A stretch of 64,000 nt of DNA from Podocnemis expansa (lineage: Eukaryota > Chordata > Testudines > Podocnemididae), in NCBI GenBank assembly GCA_007922195.1, contig ML681989.1:50693010-50757009 (forward strand). Direction: 5' to 3'. This document shows positions 12,563 through 23,683 of this stretch, in pieces. Under the pieces are notes generated by a model. The model worked only from the letters and a program-made list of their open reading frames with translations, made no database searches and had not been told where the DNA came from. Both the position numbers and the translations under genes were made by a program. Every line of letters starts with the position of its first letter. Position 1 is the stretch's first letter.

Positions 12563-12718
12563 AATGTTCCCTCTAAGCCCATGATGCAGCTGAGCAAGTT
12601 CTGGATGCAGCTGAGCAAGTTCCCTGCTGGTTCCTTGGGCCCCTTCCCCGCTGCCTTCCAGCGCCTCCAGTGCATCCAACAACTTGTTCAGCTGCATCAT
12701 CAGCTTTCAGGGAACACT
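12563..12718. mobile_element. Short hAT-like element (AATGTTCCCT ends)
   Basis: Begins CAATGTTCCCTCTAAGC and ends GCTTTCAGGGAACACTG, inverted repeats of about 17 bp with few mismatches. Between them GATGCAGCTGAGCAAGTTC is directly repeated. No matching 8-bp flank was seen. The same terminal motif (…GCTTACAGGGAACATTG) recurs at 14113, across the assembly gap. Confidence 0.55.
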
Positions 12719-13532
12719 GTGTAAATAAACAAAAAGCAAGAAAATAGAATTAGATTAGAAATATCTTTCTCTTCTACTCCTCAAATTCACTGGAAGCCTG
12801 AGAGGCAGATTTAGTGTTTCAGTTCTTGTCACACTAGTCAGGGGTCTCAAACACTCAGCCCCTAAAGCTATTTTCTGTGGCCCACACTGACACCGTTGTT
12901 ACTAGTATTTGCAATATTGGTGTATGAAAAGGTTTCAGTGGTGCAGCCCTCAGGCCAGTATACTAGTCCTCATGCATCCTTGATTAAACATACTTCTTAA
13001 TTAAGAATTCATCCTGATCCTAAGATTTAACCGTTCTTGAAAGTGTAGAGCCTTTTATCAACAGACAACTTATTGATATCCCTGTCTTTACTGTACATAG
13101 TTATTAATTTTCCTGCCCATATGACCAGTTTAGCAGAGGTTGGAAATTCAAGCTGCCATTTACTGGAGCAAGTAGTTTCCTTTCTTTCTCTGACAAAGCC
13201 CATAATAGAATATGTAAAAAGGAGGGGTACAATTATACAGTGTTGTGAATAGCAAGGGAAAAATAGACTGAAAGAACAGAATTTCTGGATATGTTTTTCT
13301 GCTCTGTTGCTGCTACTTTATTGCAATGGATTCTGCAATGGGTTCTTCTATAGAGAACATTGTTGCACTGTTGTGAAGTTATATTGAGCCAGAATGTTTA
13401 CACATAACACTAAAATGAAGATGCATACACATAAACTTAAGAGTGATATATGTTCTGTGTATTCACATTATGGTGCTCATCTATTTCAGGAATGAAGAAG
13501 TTTAAAAAACTCTATTAGGTGAAATACAACAT
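12719..13532. other. No gene recognised
   Basis: Contains a possible hAT left end at 12839 (CAGGGGTCTCAAACACTCAG) with no clear right end. The rest is AT-rich with no convincing frame. Confidence 0.4.
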
Positions 13533-13631
13533 CCTTTCAAGATCCAAAGGGGTGGCTGTGTTAGTCTAGTTCAGTAAAACACAGAAGGATCCTGTGGCAC
13601 TTAAAGACTAACAACTATATTTATTGCATGA

Positions 13632-13641
13632 NNNNNNNNNN
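13632..13641. other. Assembly gap (10 N)
   Basis: Ten consecutive Ns followed directly by a G run. A fold-back arm stops at the gap (TTATTGCATGA) and unrelated GC-rich hAT-like sequence follows, so the gap is probably of unknown size and the two sides may not be truly adjacent. Confidence 0.97.
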
Positions 13642-14113
13642 GGGGGGGCACCTATGCTGGAGGGCTCTGGGGCCAGCAAACTACACTCTTATCCCTGCAG
13701 CAGGGGTAGTTTATGGCAACTCCTGGCCAAGAGCCTTCCCTGCCCATGTGCTGGTTTCTCCAGCCAACCCACGGTTGGGCTCCTTCCCCACCCACTTCCC
13801 CGAGTCCTGGGCACCTTCCCAGCCGACCCCACCATCACACTTCCCCCGCTCCTCACTCTGACCGCACTAAAATCCCCCCTTCCTGCTTGCCTGGCGGCCA
13901 GAGCTGCTCCATGGCCACAGGCGGCTGCTGCCCCGACCATCATCAGGGCAGGAAATTTCAACCCGACGCAGCCCCCTGCCAGCCGGAAGACTACGTCTTC
14001 CAGCTCGTTAAGGTCCGTGGCTGCCGGCTGTGTGCTGCCGGCAGCGATCTGTGCGCTGGAGAGTAATTGTTGCTGCGCGCACGCGTGCACGCACACAGCT
14101 TACAGGGAACATT
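13642..14113. mobile_element. Right part of a GC-rich hAT-like element
   Basis: GC-rich segment ending CACACAGCTTACAGGGAACATTG. The tail GACTACGTCTTCCAGCTCG … GCTGCCGGCTGTGTGCTGCC resembles 52555-52640 (GTCTGTCTTCCGGCC … GCTGCTGGCTGCACACAGC) inside the hAT element at 52219-52733, so both belong to related families. The left end lies in or beyond the assembly gap. Several overlapping frames of up to 163 codons are composition artefacts. Confidence 0.5.
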
Positions 14114-14566
14114 GAATCTCACCTTGTTAGATGCTTCACAGCTTCTGATGAAGTGGGATTTTCTCCCACAAAAAAAACCCCAAAAAAACCCCACCTCACG
14201 TGGTAAATAAATTTGTTAGTCTTCAAAAGTTCCACAAGACTCCTTGTTTGTTTTGCTGAACATGACTAACATGGCTACCCCTTTGGAACTTCTTTTTTCC
14301 CCACACCCCGCAGGTCTTGTCTTTCAGTGTGTCAGGGGATGAAACACTGAACTGAAGGCAAATTAGGCAATCAATTAGGAGAAAGTGCAAATCTAGGCAA
14401 TAAACGGATATGATTAATGTTGTCTTCTGCTCAACCTCCTGTTACACAATGAGTCACTTCACCTTGAAGTATGATACTTTGCTTCAGCAAAGCCTAATTC
14501 TATTTTTCATTTCTTAGACAGCCTTCAGTTAAATATAGCAAAATCAAACCATGAAATGGTTTAGTG

Positions 14567-14783
14567 CAGTGTTTCCCAACCAGTGTGTCACGGCACACAG
14601 GTGTGCTGTCAGGTATGAGCAGGTGTGCCGCAAAATTTTTTGAAAAACTACTCGAAGAGCTCTTGATTGGCTCATTGGCTCATGAATATTCATGAGTTCA
14701 TTTGGAAACTATATGGTGGTGTGCCTCAAATTAATTAAAGGTAGCAAGGTGTGCCACGGCAGAAGCAATGTTGGGAACCACTG
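14567..14783. mobile_element. hAT MITE with perfect 8-bp duplication
   Basis: Starts CAGTGTTTCCCAACCAG and ends GTTGGGAACCACTG, flanked by exact copies of GTTTAGTG at 14559-14566 and 14784-14791. The interior has inverted GTGTGTCACGGCACAC and GGTGTGCCACGGC blocks. Non-coding. Confidence 0.9.
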
Positions 14784-14791
14784 GTTTAGTG

Positions 14792-15559
14792 TGTTTGTTT
14801 TTATTTTACAATATACATGTTCTAGTTTTATTATTGTTATAGCAAAAATTTGAGTAGAACTGCACTCACTTCATTTCAGATACAGTCAGTATAATCAGCA
14901 TGCACCTTGACTGGTCCTCCCTCCTTACACACACACTTATCTCCTTCCCAAGCTTATCTGGTTCTCTCTTGTTATTTTTTATTGTTTTCATTCAAAATGT
15001 ATGGTCAGGAGTTAGAGGAAATGGCATTTATACTAGAGAAATATATTCTATTGAATTAATACAACATCGCCGTCTGTGGCAGCGGCTGAATACTGACACT
15101 CACTTGAATAAGAGGGGCATTCACCCTTCCTTGTGCTCTCTGACTTCTTCTGTGGGGCACTGGAAAATAAAAGGGAAGAGAGATCTCCACTACTCATTTT
15201 TTGTCAGGAGTGTTGGTGCAGATGAAAGGAACGCAATGCATCACAAACATATGCTGCTTGATGACTCCTTACCTTTTGTTCAATCTTTCTTATTTCTACA
15301 GGGCCTACCTGTCACAGAATTATCATGGAAGGCTGAAATGGTTAGAGGAAAAACTGATTCCACGCCTGACTTATTTCAAGACAATACTCTCTTGCTCCCA
15401 TTTTGGTCTTGTCTTCACTGGGGTGTGGGGAATGTTGTGTTCTTAACTCTAGTGAGCTAATTTTAGTTAATGAATATGAAGACCAGTTCTACAGAAGATG
15501 AGACAGCTAGTACTTTGCACATGAATTAGTAGGTTAAGTTAAAACTATGGGGGAGCTGT
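14792..15559. other. No gene recognised
   Basis: Contains a 186-codon plus-strand frame at 14900-15460. It has no domain I recognise, is hydrophobic at its start only through AT-rich composition, overlaps another frame at 15201-15446, and has no promoter or splice context. I do not call it a gene. Confidence 0.45.
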
Positions 15560-15992
15560 GACCCTGAGAGCATCCTGAGGCAAAGACTCACTGCTATCTG
15601 GTAGTGAATTTCAGCTGGCCCAATCAAGTCAAAGTGCCCCAATACATTAATATCATAAAATCTATCTGTTTGTCGTGTAAGGTATCATTTGAGCACTAAT
15701 AACATACTAATCATTAATATCCTCAGTTGTATACATACACTAAGTGGCCAAGGCTCATGCAAAAATGAATGAAATGTGGAACTAAATGTGGTTACCAGAT
15801 AAGTGTGGAGAGTTCATACTGGAAGGTAATGGAGTAAACATTTTACAGCCAAGGCTGTAATTTTGTTAAGTCTTAGTCTCTAGAAAGCTTTTATTTGCTT
15901 GTAACCTTTTTATAGCTTTATTCCTTGTAATAGTATTCATTTAAAAGTCTATCATCTTTTCTTAATAAACTTGGTTTGCTTTTAATCTAAAA
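15560..15992 (+). mobile_element. LTR fragment of an endogenous retrovirus-like element
   Basis: The 3' part (AAGCTTTTATTTGCTTGTAA, CCTTTTTATAGC, then TTAATAAACTTGG followed by TTTGCTTTTAATCTAAA) has the layout of an R/U5 junction with an AATAAA signal, and resembles LTRs repeated widely in turtle genomes. Left boundary and target duplication were not found. The hAT element at 15993 begins exactly where the recognised LTR text stops. Confidence 0.45.
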
Positions 15993-16551
15993 CAGTGATA
16001 CTCAGACCTTAGTGGTTAGGAGCCATATTAGCTATCAACGTCTCCCAAAAGAACCACAATAGTACAAATTACATAGTTTCATTTACACTATCTCTCTGTC
16101 TCTTTCTATATGTGTGTGTGTGTACATACAGCAAAATGACTGACCAAGTATTATTATTTTATCAACTACAATTGGTTAATAACAAAGTAAAAGCATCCTG
16201 ACTGGTTAATAACCTAGTTTGGTTAATTCTTAAATTGCAAAAACAATGAAAGCCCTGTGGCACCATGAAGACTAACATATTTCTGTGGGCATAAGTTTTC
16301 ATGGGCTGTAACTCACTTCATCAGGAGCAGCTGATGAAGTGGGTTAAAGCCCATGAAAGCTTATACCCAAAGAAATATGTTAGTTTTTAAGGTGCCACAG
16401 GACTTTTGTTGTTTCTGCTGTATACAGAGTAACATGGCTACCCCTCTGGATCTTAAATCATAGTGTTTTAATATCATATGCTACAAAGAGCTGCAGGAGA
16501 TACATTAAAAAGACCACTGGCAGGTCACCAGTCTCAGTCTGAGTATCACTG
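15993..16551. mobile_element. hAT-like element with CAGTGATACTCAGAC ends
   Basis: The ends CAGTGATACTCAGACC (left) and GTCTGAGTATCACTG (right) are a perfect 15-bp inverted repeat. The flanking octamers (ATCTAAAA, ATCCATTC) no longer match. A TG microsatellite lies at about 16110-16123, and a fold-back repeat (16236-16450) is nested inside with its own target duplication. Confidence 0.7.
16236..16450. repeat. Fold-back (long palindrome) repeat
   Basis: Two arms of roughly 80-90 bp are imperfect inverted copies around a short loop (ATCAGGAGCAGCTGATG) near 16325: CCTGTGGCACC … GACTAACATATTTC … CATGGGCTGTAACTCAC and, reversed, GTGGGTTAAAGCCCATG … GAAATATGTTAGT … GGTGCCACAGG. It is flanked by exact TCTTAAAT copies at 16228-16235 and 16451-16458. 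The transcript or single strand would form a long hairpin. Class not assigned. Confidence 0.75.
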
Positions 16552-16874
16552 ATCCATTCTGAACCAACCCAGTTCTATGCTTGAACTGTAGTGATTGTTA
16601 ACTCCAGTTTAAGTGGTAGGTTAGACATTTTCTCTCTTTAGAGGAGCAGACAAACCTTATTATTCCTTTAAATGGACCAAGAAAGGGCCAGATATCACAA
16701 AACACAGTTTTTTGGGGGTGAGGAATTTGGAACTGGCAGCTCTTGGGATTATCTTGCCAGAGTAATCTAGAATGCTAGAGGCTAGAATGTGGCCATGGTA
16801 TAACAAGCAGACTGCTGGAGTCAGAGCTGCTGTTACAGAGCAGCTTATCACACAGACACTTAGTACATGCTTGT

Positions 16875-17395
16875 TTCCTAGCTAGGAGAGTCCATACAAG
16901 TGTCCAACATATTTGTGAAAATTCTGGGAAAGGGGGTAACCAGTGAGGTGGCAAAATTTGCAGATGATACAAAACTGTTCCGGATAGTTAAGTCCAAAGC
17001 AGATTGTGAAGTGCTAAACAAGGATCTCAGAAAAATGAGTGGCTGGGCAACAAAATGGCAAATGAAATTCAGTGGTGATAAATGCAAAGTAATGCACATT
17101 GGAAAACATAATCTCAACTACAAATATAAAATGATGGGGTCTAAATTAGCTGTCCCCAATTCAAGAAAGAGATCTTGGAGTTATTGTAGGCAGTCCACTG
17201 AAAACATCCACTCGATGTGCAGAGGCAGTAAAAAAAGCTAACAGAATACTGGGAATCAGGGAAGGGATAGATAATAAGACAGAAAATATCATATTGCCTT
17301 TTTATAAATATATGGTACACCCCCATCCTGAATACAGCATGCAGATCTGGTTCAAGGTTGTGCCTCTTTCCTATGGCTAATCTGATTTATTTCAA
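16875..17395 (+). pseudogene. CR1-like LINE reverse transcriptase fragment
   Basis: The frame at 16900-17241 encodes the C-terminal part of a non-LTR retrotransposon reverse transcriptase, including the catalytic FADDT block (KFADDTKLF, about residues 20-28 of the frame) and the downstream GWATKWQMKFSGDKCKVMHI region typical of CR1-type LINEs. Beyond 17150 the match continues in another frame and then stops near 17390, so there is at least one frameshift. No endonuclease, ORF1 or intact start is present. It is a dead, 5'-truncated copy. The family is well known to retrotranspose by target-primed reverse transcription; this copy cannot. Confidence 0.8.
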
Positions 17396-17601
17396 ACTCC
17401 TATGCAATTTAGGATTGAAATATTGCTGTAATACTCTGCCACAAGGGAGATTTATCTAGGTATTTATACCACACTCATCACCATGGTAACTGAATGCCTT
17501 ACAAATGTAGCCATTATATATAGAAGGAGCTCTCCTATTGTCTCCCTCTTTCCTTCCACCCGGTGGTCAGATTTTTATAGAGGCTTTTATTATGAGAAAG
17601 T

Positions 17602-17683
17602 CTGGTGACTGTAGTGAGTTATGGAGACCATGCAGAGAACAGGGTGATTGTAGCGAGTTGTGGAGACCATGCAGAGAACAGTG
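17602..17683 (+). repeat. Tandem duplication, about 41-bp unit
   Basis: Two adjacent near-identical units, each with a GTGAYTGTAG start, a GAGTTRTGGAGACCATG core and a GCAGAGAACAG end. No wider array. Confidence 0.8.
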
Positions 17684-17699
17684 AGGTCTGCTCTCATTT

Positions 17700-18240
17700 T
17701 GCTCAGACTTTCACTTGACTTGAGTGCGCATAGACTCAAGCCCTAGCACTCAGTTCTACAGTTATGGGACAGCTGCCATTGACGCTCTATCACTAACACC
17801 TCCAAGTGTGGCTGGCAATTTCATAATATGGAGCTAGGCAACTTAGCAATATCCAGAATTGAAAGACATAGCTGTCATGGGAGGTCACCAAGTTCTAGTT
17901 CATAGCCTTGTCTCTCACTTCCCAAGACAGCAATTAGAAGGAAGAATAGGCTCATTCTCCAGCATGGAGATAAGGAAGAGGGCAACCACATTGATCCCTT
18001 CAGCCAGACACATTAAGCAGCAATAATGGGATGAGTAATGAATCAGTTCTAGGCCCAGGCCTCCTCCATTCAAGCAGAGCATTGGTATGACTGAAGGCTT
18101 TTGAGGAAGAGAAAAGGGACAATGTCAAGGTACTTGGAGCTTTGGACAGAGTTTGGAGTATCCCTCACACACAAGGAAAACTGATATTCCACTATGGACC
18201 TTTCTGCTTGGTACAACCTTTTCTTTTTCTTCATAGAAAG
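17700..18240. other. No feature recognised
   Basis: Ordinary mixed-composition DNA with no supported gene or repeat boundary. Confidence 0.45.
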
Positions 18241-19695
18241 CTATGTCTGATTTAAACACAAGAGTCTGAGGCAACTGACACTGAGGGCTAATGTAATGCT
18301 GTATGGATTTTGGGGACCATTTATGATAACACTTAATATTTCAAAATTGCAATAATACATATGAGATATGCCATGTTGGGTACCAATATTAAGGTTAAAA
18401 TTTGCTAGGAATGGTTATATTGTTTATGTGTAGGTCTCGTATATGTATTAGAAGTTATGAATATATTTGATATATCTGTATTTCAAGCTTTGACGTCTTT
18501 TGGGGAGACACCCCAGACAAGATGTCTAAAGATATTGTTTCCTTAATGGCCTGTTAAGGGAACTACAGATACCAAGGAAGAGACCTGATGGGTCATCAGG
18601 ACTTGCCCATGTGAGTGTAGTCTCCATTTTGTTTCTATAAAATTCCACAAATAGCATGGAAGAGGCCAAAGGACTTTAAAAGGCAGCTGCAATGCCTCCA
18701 TTTTGTCTTCAGCCATCTTTGGTCTGTACAGCCTTCAACCAACACCTACCTCTGGATCTATACATCTGCAAGTCAAGCTGTGAAACAAAGGACTGAAATC
18801 CATTTAAATACTGGATGTATAACAGAGAAACTACACAAGTCTGCAAACTCCAAATTCTACCAAGGACTTCTAATCATTGTGTGTATGTGATTTGCTTTGA
18901 TCCTTTAACATTTCTCACAGTTTGCATAGTTTGTTTCTTACCTTTTTATAATAAACCTTTAGTTTTAGTCACTAAGGGTATGTCCACACACAATCTTTAA
19001 ATCAAAATAATGCAGATTATTTTGATTTAAAAGACTACAGGTCCACACAACGTTTTCTTATATCAAGATAAGGAGCTCCCTAATCTCACAACAAGGAAAG
19101 TCATTTCAATATAATAAAACCTAGTATTATATCAAAATGATGGTTAAATCAAAACTGTTATTTCAAAATAACACTGTATGGGCATGTTATTTTGATTTAA
19201 CTGTTATTTCAGTTTAACACTTTTGCCCTTCTTCTTCCCATGGTGCTGTCCTTTTACTATATATTGGGTGAGGGTATGGCCCTTCCAGGAGGCCATCTTG
19301 CCATACCTCCCATGGTGCCCCTCTCCTAAATTAAACTAGCAAGTCCTGTCCATGGACTTGCTAGTTTGATTTGGTCTTCTAGTGGGGATCTGGTAAATCG
19401 ATTTAACTTAAATTGATTTAATGATTTTTATAGCAATTCAATTAGATTGATTTCACTTAGATTGATTTAACCATCTATGTGTGGACATAGCCTAAAGGAC
19501 AGGCTGGCAGCATGGTATTTTGAGTTAGGTCCAAACTTACATTGTTCTGGAAATGTGGCTGGCCCTTTTAGGTCAGAAGAACCTTTTTAGTTAAAGATCT
19601 TGGATTTTAAGTAACATCTCTTTACTAGATCCACTCCAGTGAATATTTAGGAACCAGTGACTGAAAGGCAGTAAGGGCAGCTGTTTATATTTTAT
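18241..19695 (+). mobile_element. LTR-like retroelement fragment split by a MITE
   Basis: The left part ends with TTTTTATAATAAACCTTTAG followed by TTTTAGTCAC, an AATAAA-containing R/U5-like block. After the Harbinger MITE (18976-19492) the same element seems to resume (AGGACAGGCTGGCAGCATGG … GTGGCTGGCCC … AGAAGAACCTTT). This matches the arrangement of a common turtle ERV-type LTR as I remember it. Outer boundaries are not fixed and no internal genes are present. Confidence 0.45.
18976..19492. mobile_element. PIF/Harbinger MITE, AATCGATT palindrome family
   Basis: A 517-bp element starting GGGTATGTCCACAC, ending GTGTGGACATAGCC, with TAA at 18973-18975 and 19493-19495. Subterminal regions carry palindromes related to TTAAATCGATTTAA (one exact at about 19396), mostly decayed to TTGATTTAA or AATTGATTTAA. 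The centre (about 19225-19345: CTATATATTGGGTGAGG, GGCCATCTTGCC, CTCCCATGGTGCCCC) is shared with the MITEs at 30741 and 43609. Confidence 0.9.
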
Positions 19696-22600
19696 TGCGG
19701 TGTCTTAATGTATACTAGTGTGGGGAATCAGAAGCATTGTCTGTGGCTGTTTGGGGGAAGTTTATCTTCAGGTACCCCACCAATGCTGGGAGAATTTCCT
19801 TTCATTTTGCATGTTGGCCTGGTCTTAGAATTTTCATTTAGTTATCCCACGAAGGCTCGGATCACACTTACCTCACAAGGTTGTGGTAAGGTCAGTATGC
19901 ACAATACTTGGGAGATTGCATCAAATACACACCTATCATTGGGCTTGTCTTCACTAAAAAAATACAGGTTAACTTTGAATCTAGCAGGGTTTATCCAAGG
20001 TAAAATGACACAATGTTAAAAAACATAACTAGATCCTGTCTATGCTGAATGTAAAGTTGTGGTTAAGAGGACTCTTTCAGGTTATGTTCAAACACAACCT
20101 AATTTTCTTATGAAAACAGCCCATTGTGGCCCTTCAGAGGCAAATGTCTGAAAATGCTATGCCTCTTCTTATGGCAATTTAATACACTTAATACACTGAC
20201 CAAGAAAGATTTGGGGTCAATTCCCTAGCTTGCTGGGGTGGCTAAGGTCAAAAGAGTTGTGAAAGCAAGGTACTCATCTCTAAGGAACAGAAACATTATA
20301 CTTTTCGTTTTCTCCCCTGAGATTTTGTCTTGCCCATGTAAGAAATTGTGCTGACAGCCTCAAAAAAGCTGAACCTCTTTCTTGGTTACAAATGCAGGAT
20401 TTATGCAAGGCTGGAGTTGTAAAACAGAGAGGAAATCTGGGAGAATTTAACCAAGAGGAAATTATTACGTTCACTGTATATTATTTATCTAAATTAGTTA
20501 GTTTATTGGGTAGAATACAATTGTATTATCACAGTACTTTTTTGCTATAATTGCTGTGTAAAGCACAATGAAGAACCAAACATTTTTGCCTAGAGATCTG
20601 ATATTTTATACACAGTATGATTTCTAATTGCTTGAATGATACTGCACAGTGAGGGTTATTTCTCACTGCTTGAGATATTATAACCTCTTAGAATATCATG
20701 TAGCTGATGATTTATCAGCAGCATTTTTGCTTGAGCTGTGTTTCTGAAAAGCTAAACATTCAGAAAAATGAATCAGTAGAAAGTGGTAAAATAAATTTCT
20801 GCAGCTGAATCAGAGGATTTTTCAGACTTATATATAGATCCTCTTTTTTTTTAAAACACCCACAGTCCCTATATTAACAGTGATTCAGAAAACTATCCAG
20901 CAGAGCACTGAAGCAAAGTATTGTGCGTAATCTTTGCACTATTCATTTTAAAAAGCAGCACTGTTTACGAGAATGGAATGAACGTTACAAGACACTTTCT
21001 CAATAAAACTGTTTAGCAATATACTATCTTTGTTTGGACAGGAAGCCTCCTACTGTTGCTATTTTTAATACACCAGCTTAATTTGTTTTGCATCATGGTA
21101 TTAATAAAAACACTTTCCTTTACGAAGAAAAAAAAAAGAACAACTCATCCAGAAACCACAAAGCTTAATGTTTAGAAGAACTGAGTGAGCCTGAAAAGTA
21201 TCGTAGGGTGAAAGCTTGTGACAAAGTAGCTAATGGTATAACAGGTACCTGAGCTAAGTCTTTTTTAGGTTGCCAGCAAGTCAGAGGTTTGCCATTCAGA
21301 CCTACAACCACATTTTGCTTTCAGATGCATGTAAGCTACTCCCATTGACTTCACCCAACATCAAGAGTTTAGGAGAATAAAATTTAGCTCAAAGCATATT
21401 TACCTTGTTACTTTTCTTATCTTGTCTTACACCTACAGCCTCTTTTCATGCGAGTCTGTCCACCCTAAGAAAAGGATTTTAGTTTTTTTAGTCACTTGTT
21501 GCCTTACACATGGTAACTAATATGTAATAAAATCCTAGTGTGAATGAGGCTGGTTATAGCTTTCACATGCATTAGTACGCCAAGGTAGGTGCTAAATGTA
21601 GGTCTACACTGTGTTGCAAAACCCATACCAGCAAGTCTGAGAGCCTGGGTCCACAGGTTTGGCCTTGCAAGACTCGTGCTATGGTGTTAAAAAAGCAACG
21701 TAGACAATGCAACTTGAGCTGGATCTTGATAGTTAACTGTGGTTTAGTTTAGAAAAAGTGAATGAGGAAGGACTTCAGTGTTCCCTTCTGTACTGTACCT
21801 CACCTCTGTTAGTACTAGACACCAACCTCCAGTACTCTAGGAGTGCAAAGACTAAGACTGGCTGCTCCTTGCACACAGGTGCAAGGTATTGGAGGGCTTT
21901 GTGTGGCCCCTTCTCCATCTCACTTGCATGGGACTAGCCCTAAGTGCAAGTTAATACATTTCAAGGGCTGGGTATGCTTTTAAACTTTCTGAGTTTGAAA
22001 ATGTTGATGGTACTGAAATTGCTTTTGGAAAGCCTGTGGTATTGTTGACGTTGCTCACATCACTGGGAACAAAGACTGCTTGTCTGCAAGATTCAGAGAG
22101 TCCCACTGCTCAATGATAACTGCAACCTCCACTCATGGTTTGAAGTATATCACTCCAGTGCAATAACTGTCAAGCTCTAACAGCAACTGCCCAAACAAGT
22201 GACAATTGCCACAACGAGATGTCTTTCTATATCCGTTCAGAGACTATTTCAGAGCTACTGAAGCACCTGCATCTAGAGATGTCCAGAAACTGCCAAACAC
22301 GTCTATTTTGCTTTACGAAAGAAAAGCAGTAGTACAATGCAAAGAAAGCTGCGGCAAAGTACACTGGTACCATAAGAGTGGATGGGCTTTTCTAATGTTG
22401 TCATGCATCTGGCTATTTCAGTTTTTCGTGTTAGGGTCAATGTATGCTGATAGTTTTACAGACAGAGCATATAGCTGGTAAGTGTGTTCAATACCAAATT
22501 AAAGAAGAGAAAAAAATATCCCCCAAATTTTCTCCTGGCTATTAAGGTTGTCAACTCTGATAAAGCAAGTAGAGTGATATGACATCTTGTAAATGCTCTT

Positions 22601-22993
22601 CTAAGACAATGGTGAAGGAAGTTCTAAAACCCCAGGCGAAGTACCCAGTGCTAAGATTGAGCAATTGTGTAAATGGTGGAAACTGAATGGGCTGCATGGA
22701 GTGAGACCTTTCCTAAATGGAAATGAACAGTAACTGTCACGTTTCACAGAAACAACAGGCCTGATGTTTTCCCGTCTAGCACTAGTGAGGAGAATAAAAA
22801 GTGGGTCTAAGAGAATAAATGAAGTCAGTCAACATATGAGTCAGGTAAGGATTCGCAGCACTTCTTGCCAAATTACAGATCAGTCTAGTGCAGGCCTTAC
22901 AGGGTGTGATGAAGTCAGTCCTTGGTGAACACTAATATATGGGGAGAAAGCCTGATGAAGTCAATGGCAATGGCACACAGTTTTCACCTAAAG
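19696..22993. other. Longest repeat-poor stretch; weak MIR trace, no gene
   Basis: About 3.3 kb without clear transposon ends. A MIR-like block lies at about 19855-19940 (CACACTTACCTCACAAGG, TTGTGGTAAGG). An AT-rich part (20470-21130) lacks repeats I recognise. The 91-codon frame at 22206-22481 ends in a hydrophobic stretch but has no family match. No splice-supported exon was found. Confidence 0.4.
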
Positions 22994-23368
22994 CAGGGCT
23001 GGCCCAAGGTATTTTCACACCCTAGGTGCCCGAGATTTTGTCCCCCCACTCTGGTCTGGGCCAGACCGGATGGTGCCCCCCCCCGACCCTACTCCCCTAA
23101 GCCTAGTTGTGTGGTGGGTGGGCGTTGTATGGGCTGCTGGGCTGAATTGCGGTGGCAGCTTTGCTCCCTTGGCTGCGGCCATCTCCCTGCCCACAGCCCG
23201 ATGCCTGTGGGGATGCAGCTTCCTCAGCTGAGGCTGGCTTTGCCACGGAGCATGGTGGAGCACAGCGGGAGGCTTGCTGGCCCCAGCCCCAGCCCAGCCC
23301 TTGATGCTTCCTACAGGCTGGCACCCTAGGCGACTGCTCAGGCCGCCTCTATGGGTGGACCGGCCCTG
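22994..23368. mobile_element. hAT MITE, CAGGGCTGGCYCAAGG family
   Basis: Starts CAGGGCTGGCCCAAGG and ends GGGTGGACCGGCCCTG; exact 8-bp duplication ACCTAAAG at 22986-22993 and 23369-23376. The interior is GC-rich, which produces long false frames on both strands. The same family occurs at 35891 and 55553. Confidence 0.9.
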
Positions 23369-23507
23369 ACCTAAAGACTTTGAAAGGACTTAAAGCAATT
23401 GCTTGTAGTGGAACTATGGCCTTTTCCATATTCTGAAACTTGCTGTTTTCAAAATGAACCCTGTGCTCAGTGAATCTACCATGCTGAATCCCTTTTGTTA
23501 TCTAGAA

Positions 23508-23683
23508 CGGTGGTTCTCAAACACTGTGTCGGGACACATTACTGTGTTACCACACAGTGGTGTGTTGTGGAAAGCTGGGGAAATGGATGGATTTGGCCTG
23601 GGGGGAGGGTGGACTGGTGTGTCCTGTAGGTTTGAGATATGCCACCAAACGTTTCACAATCTGCAAAAGGTTGAGAACCACTG
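23508..23683. mobile_element. hAT MITE, CAGTGGTTCTCAAAC family
   Basis: Left end CGGTGGTTCTCAAAC, right end GTTGAGAACCACTG, flanked by ATCTAGAA (23500-23507) and ATCTAGCA (23684-23691), 7 of 8 identical. Interior shares GGGACACATTACTGTGT with the copy at 38257-38431. Confidence 0.85.

Larger units (their letters stand above)
12087..14290. repeat. Fold-back repeat copy broken by nested MITEs and an assembly gap
   Basis: The left arm (CAAACAAGGAGTCCTGTGGC, continuing after the nested MITE as AAGACTAACAAATTTATG to about 12560) and the right arm (about 14114-14290, CTGATGAAGTGGGATTTTC … AAATTTGTTAGTCTTCAAAAG … CAAGACTCCTTGTTTG … ATGGCTACCCCTTTGG) are inverted copies of one another. The Harbinger MITE at 12118-12506 interrupts the left arm cleanly. 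The 12563-14113 interior is a composite of hAT-end sequences, another fold-back arm (13533-13631) and ten Ns, so its true structure is uncertain. Confidence 0.6.

Noticed and set aside
13624..14115. Frames of 117-163 codons on both strands next to the N gap
   Set aside because: The longest one reads through Ns and all lie in GC-rich hAT-like sequence.
14900..15460. 186-codon plus-strand frame
   Set aside because: No recognisable domain, no splice or promoter context, and a second frame is open over the same bases.
22206..22481. 91-codon frame with a hydrophobic C-terminal part
   Set aside because: Could be read as a small membrane protein, but there is no family match or gene context.
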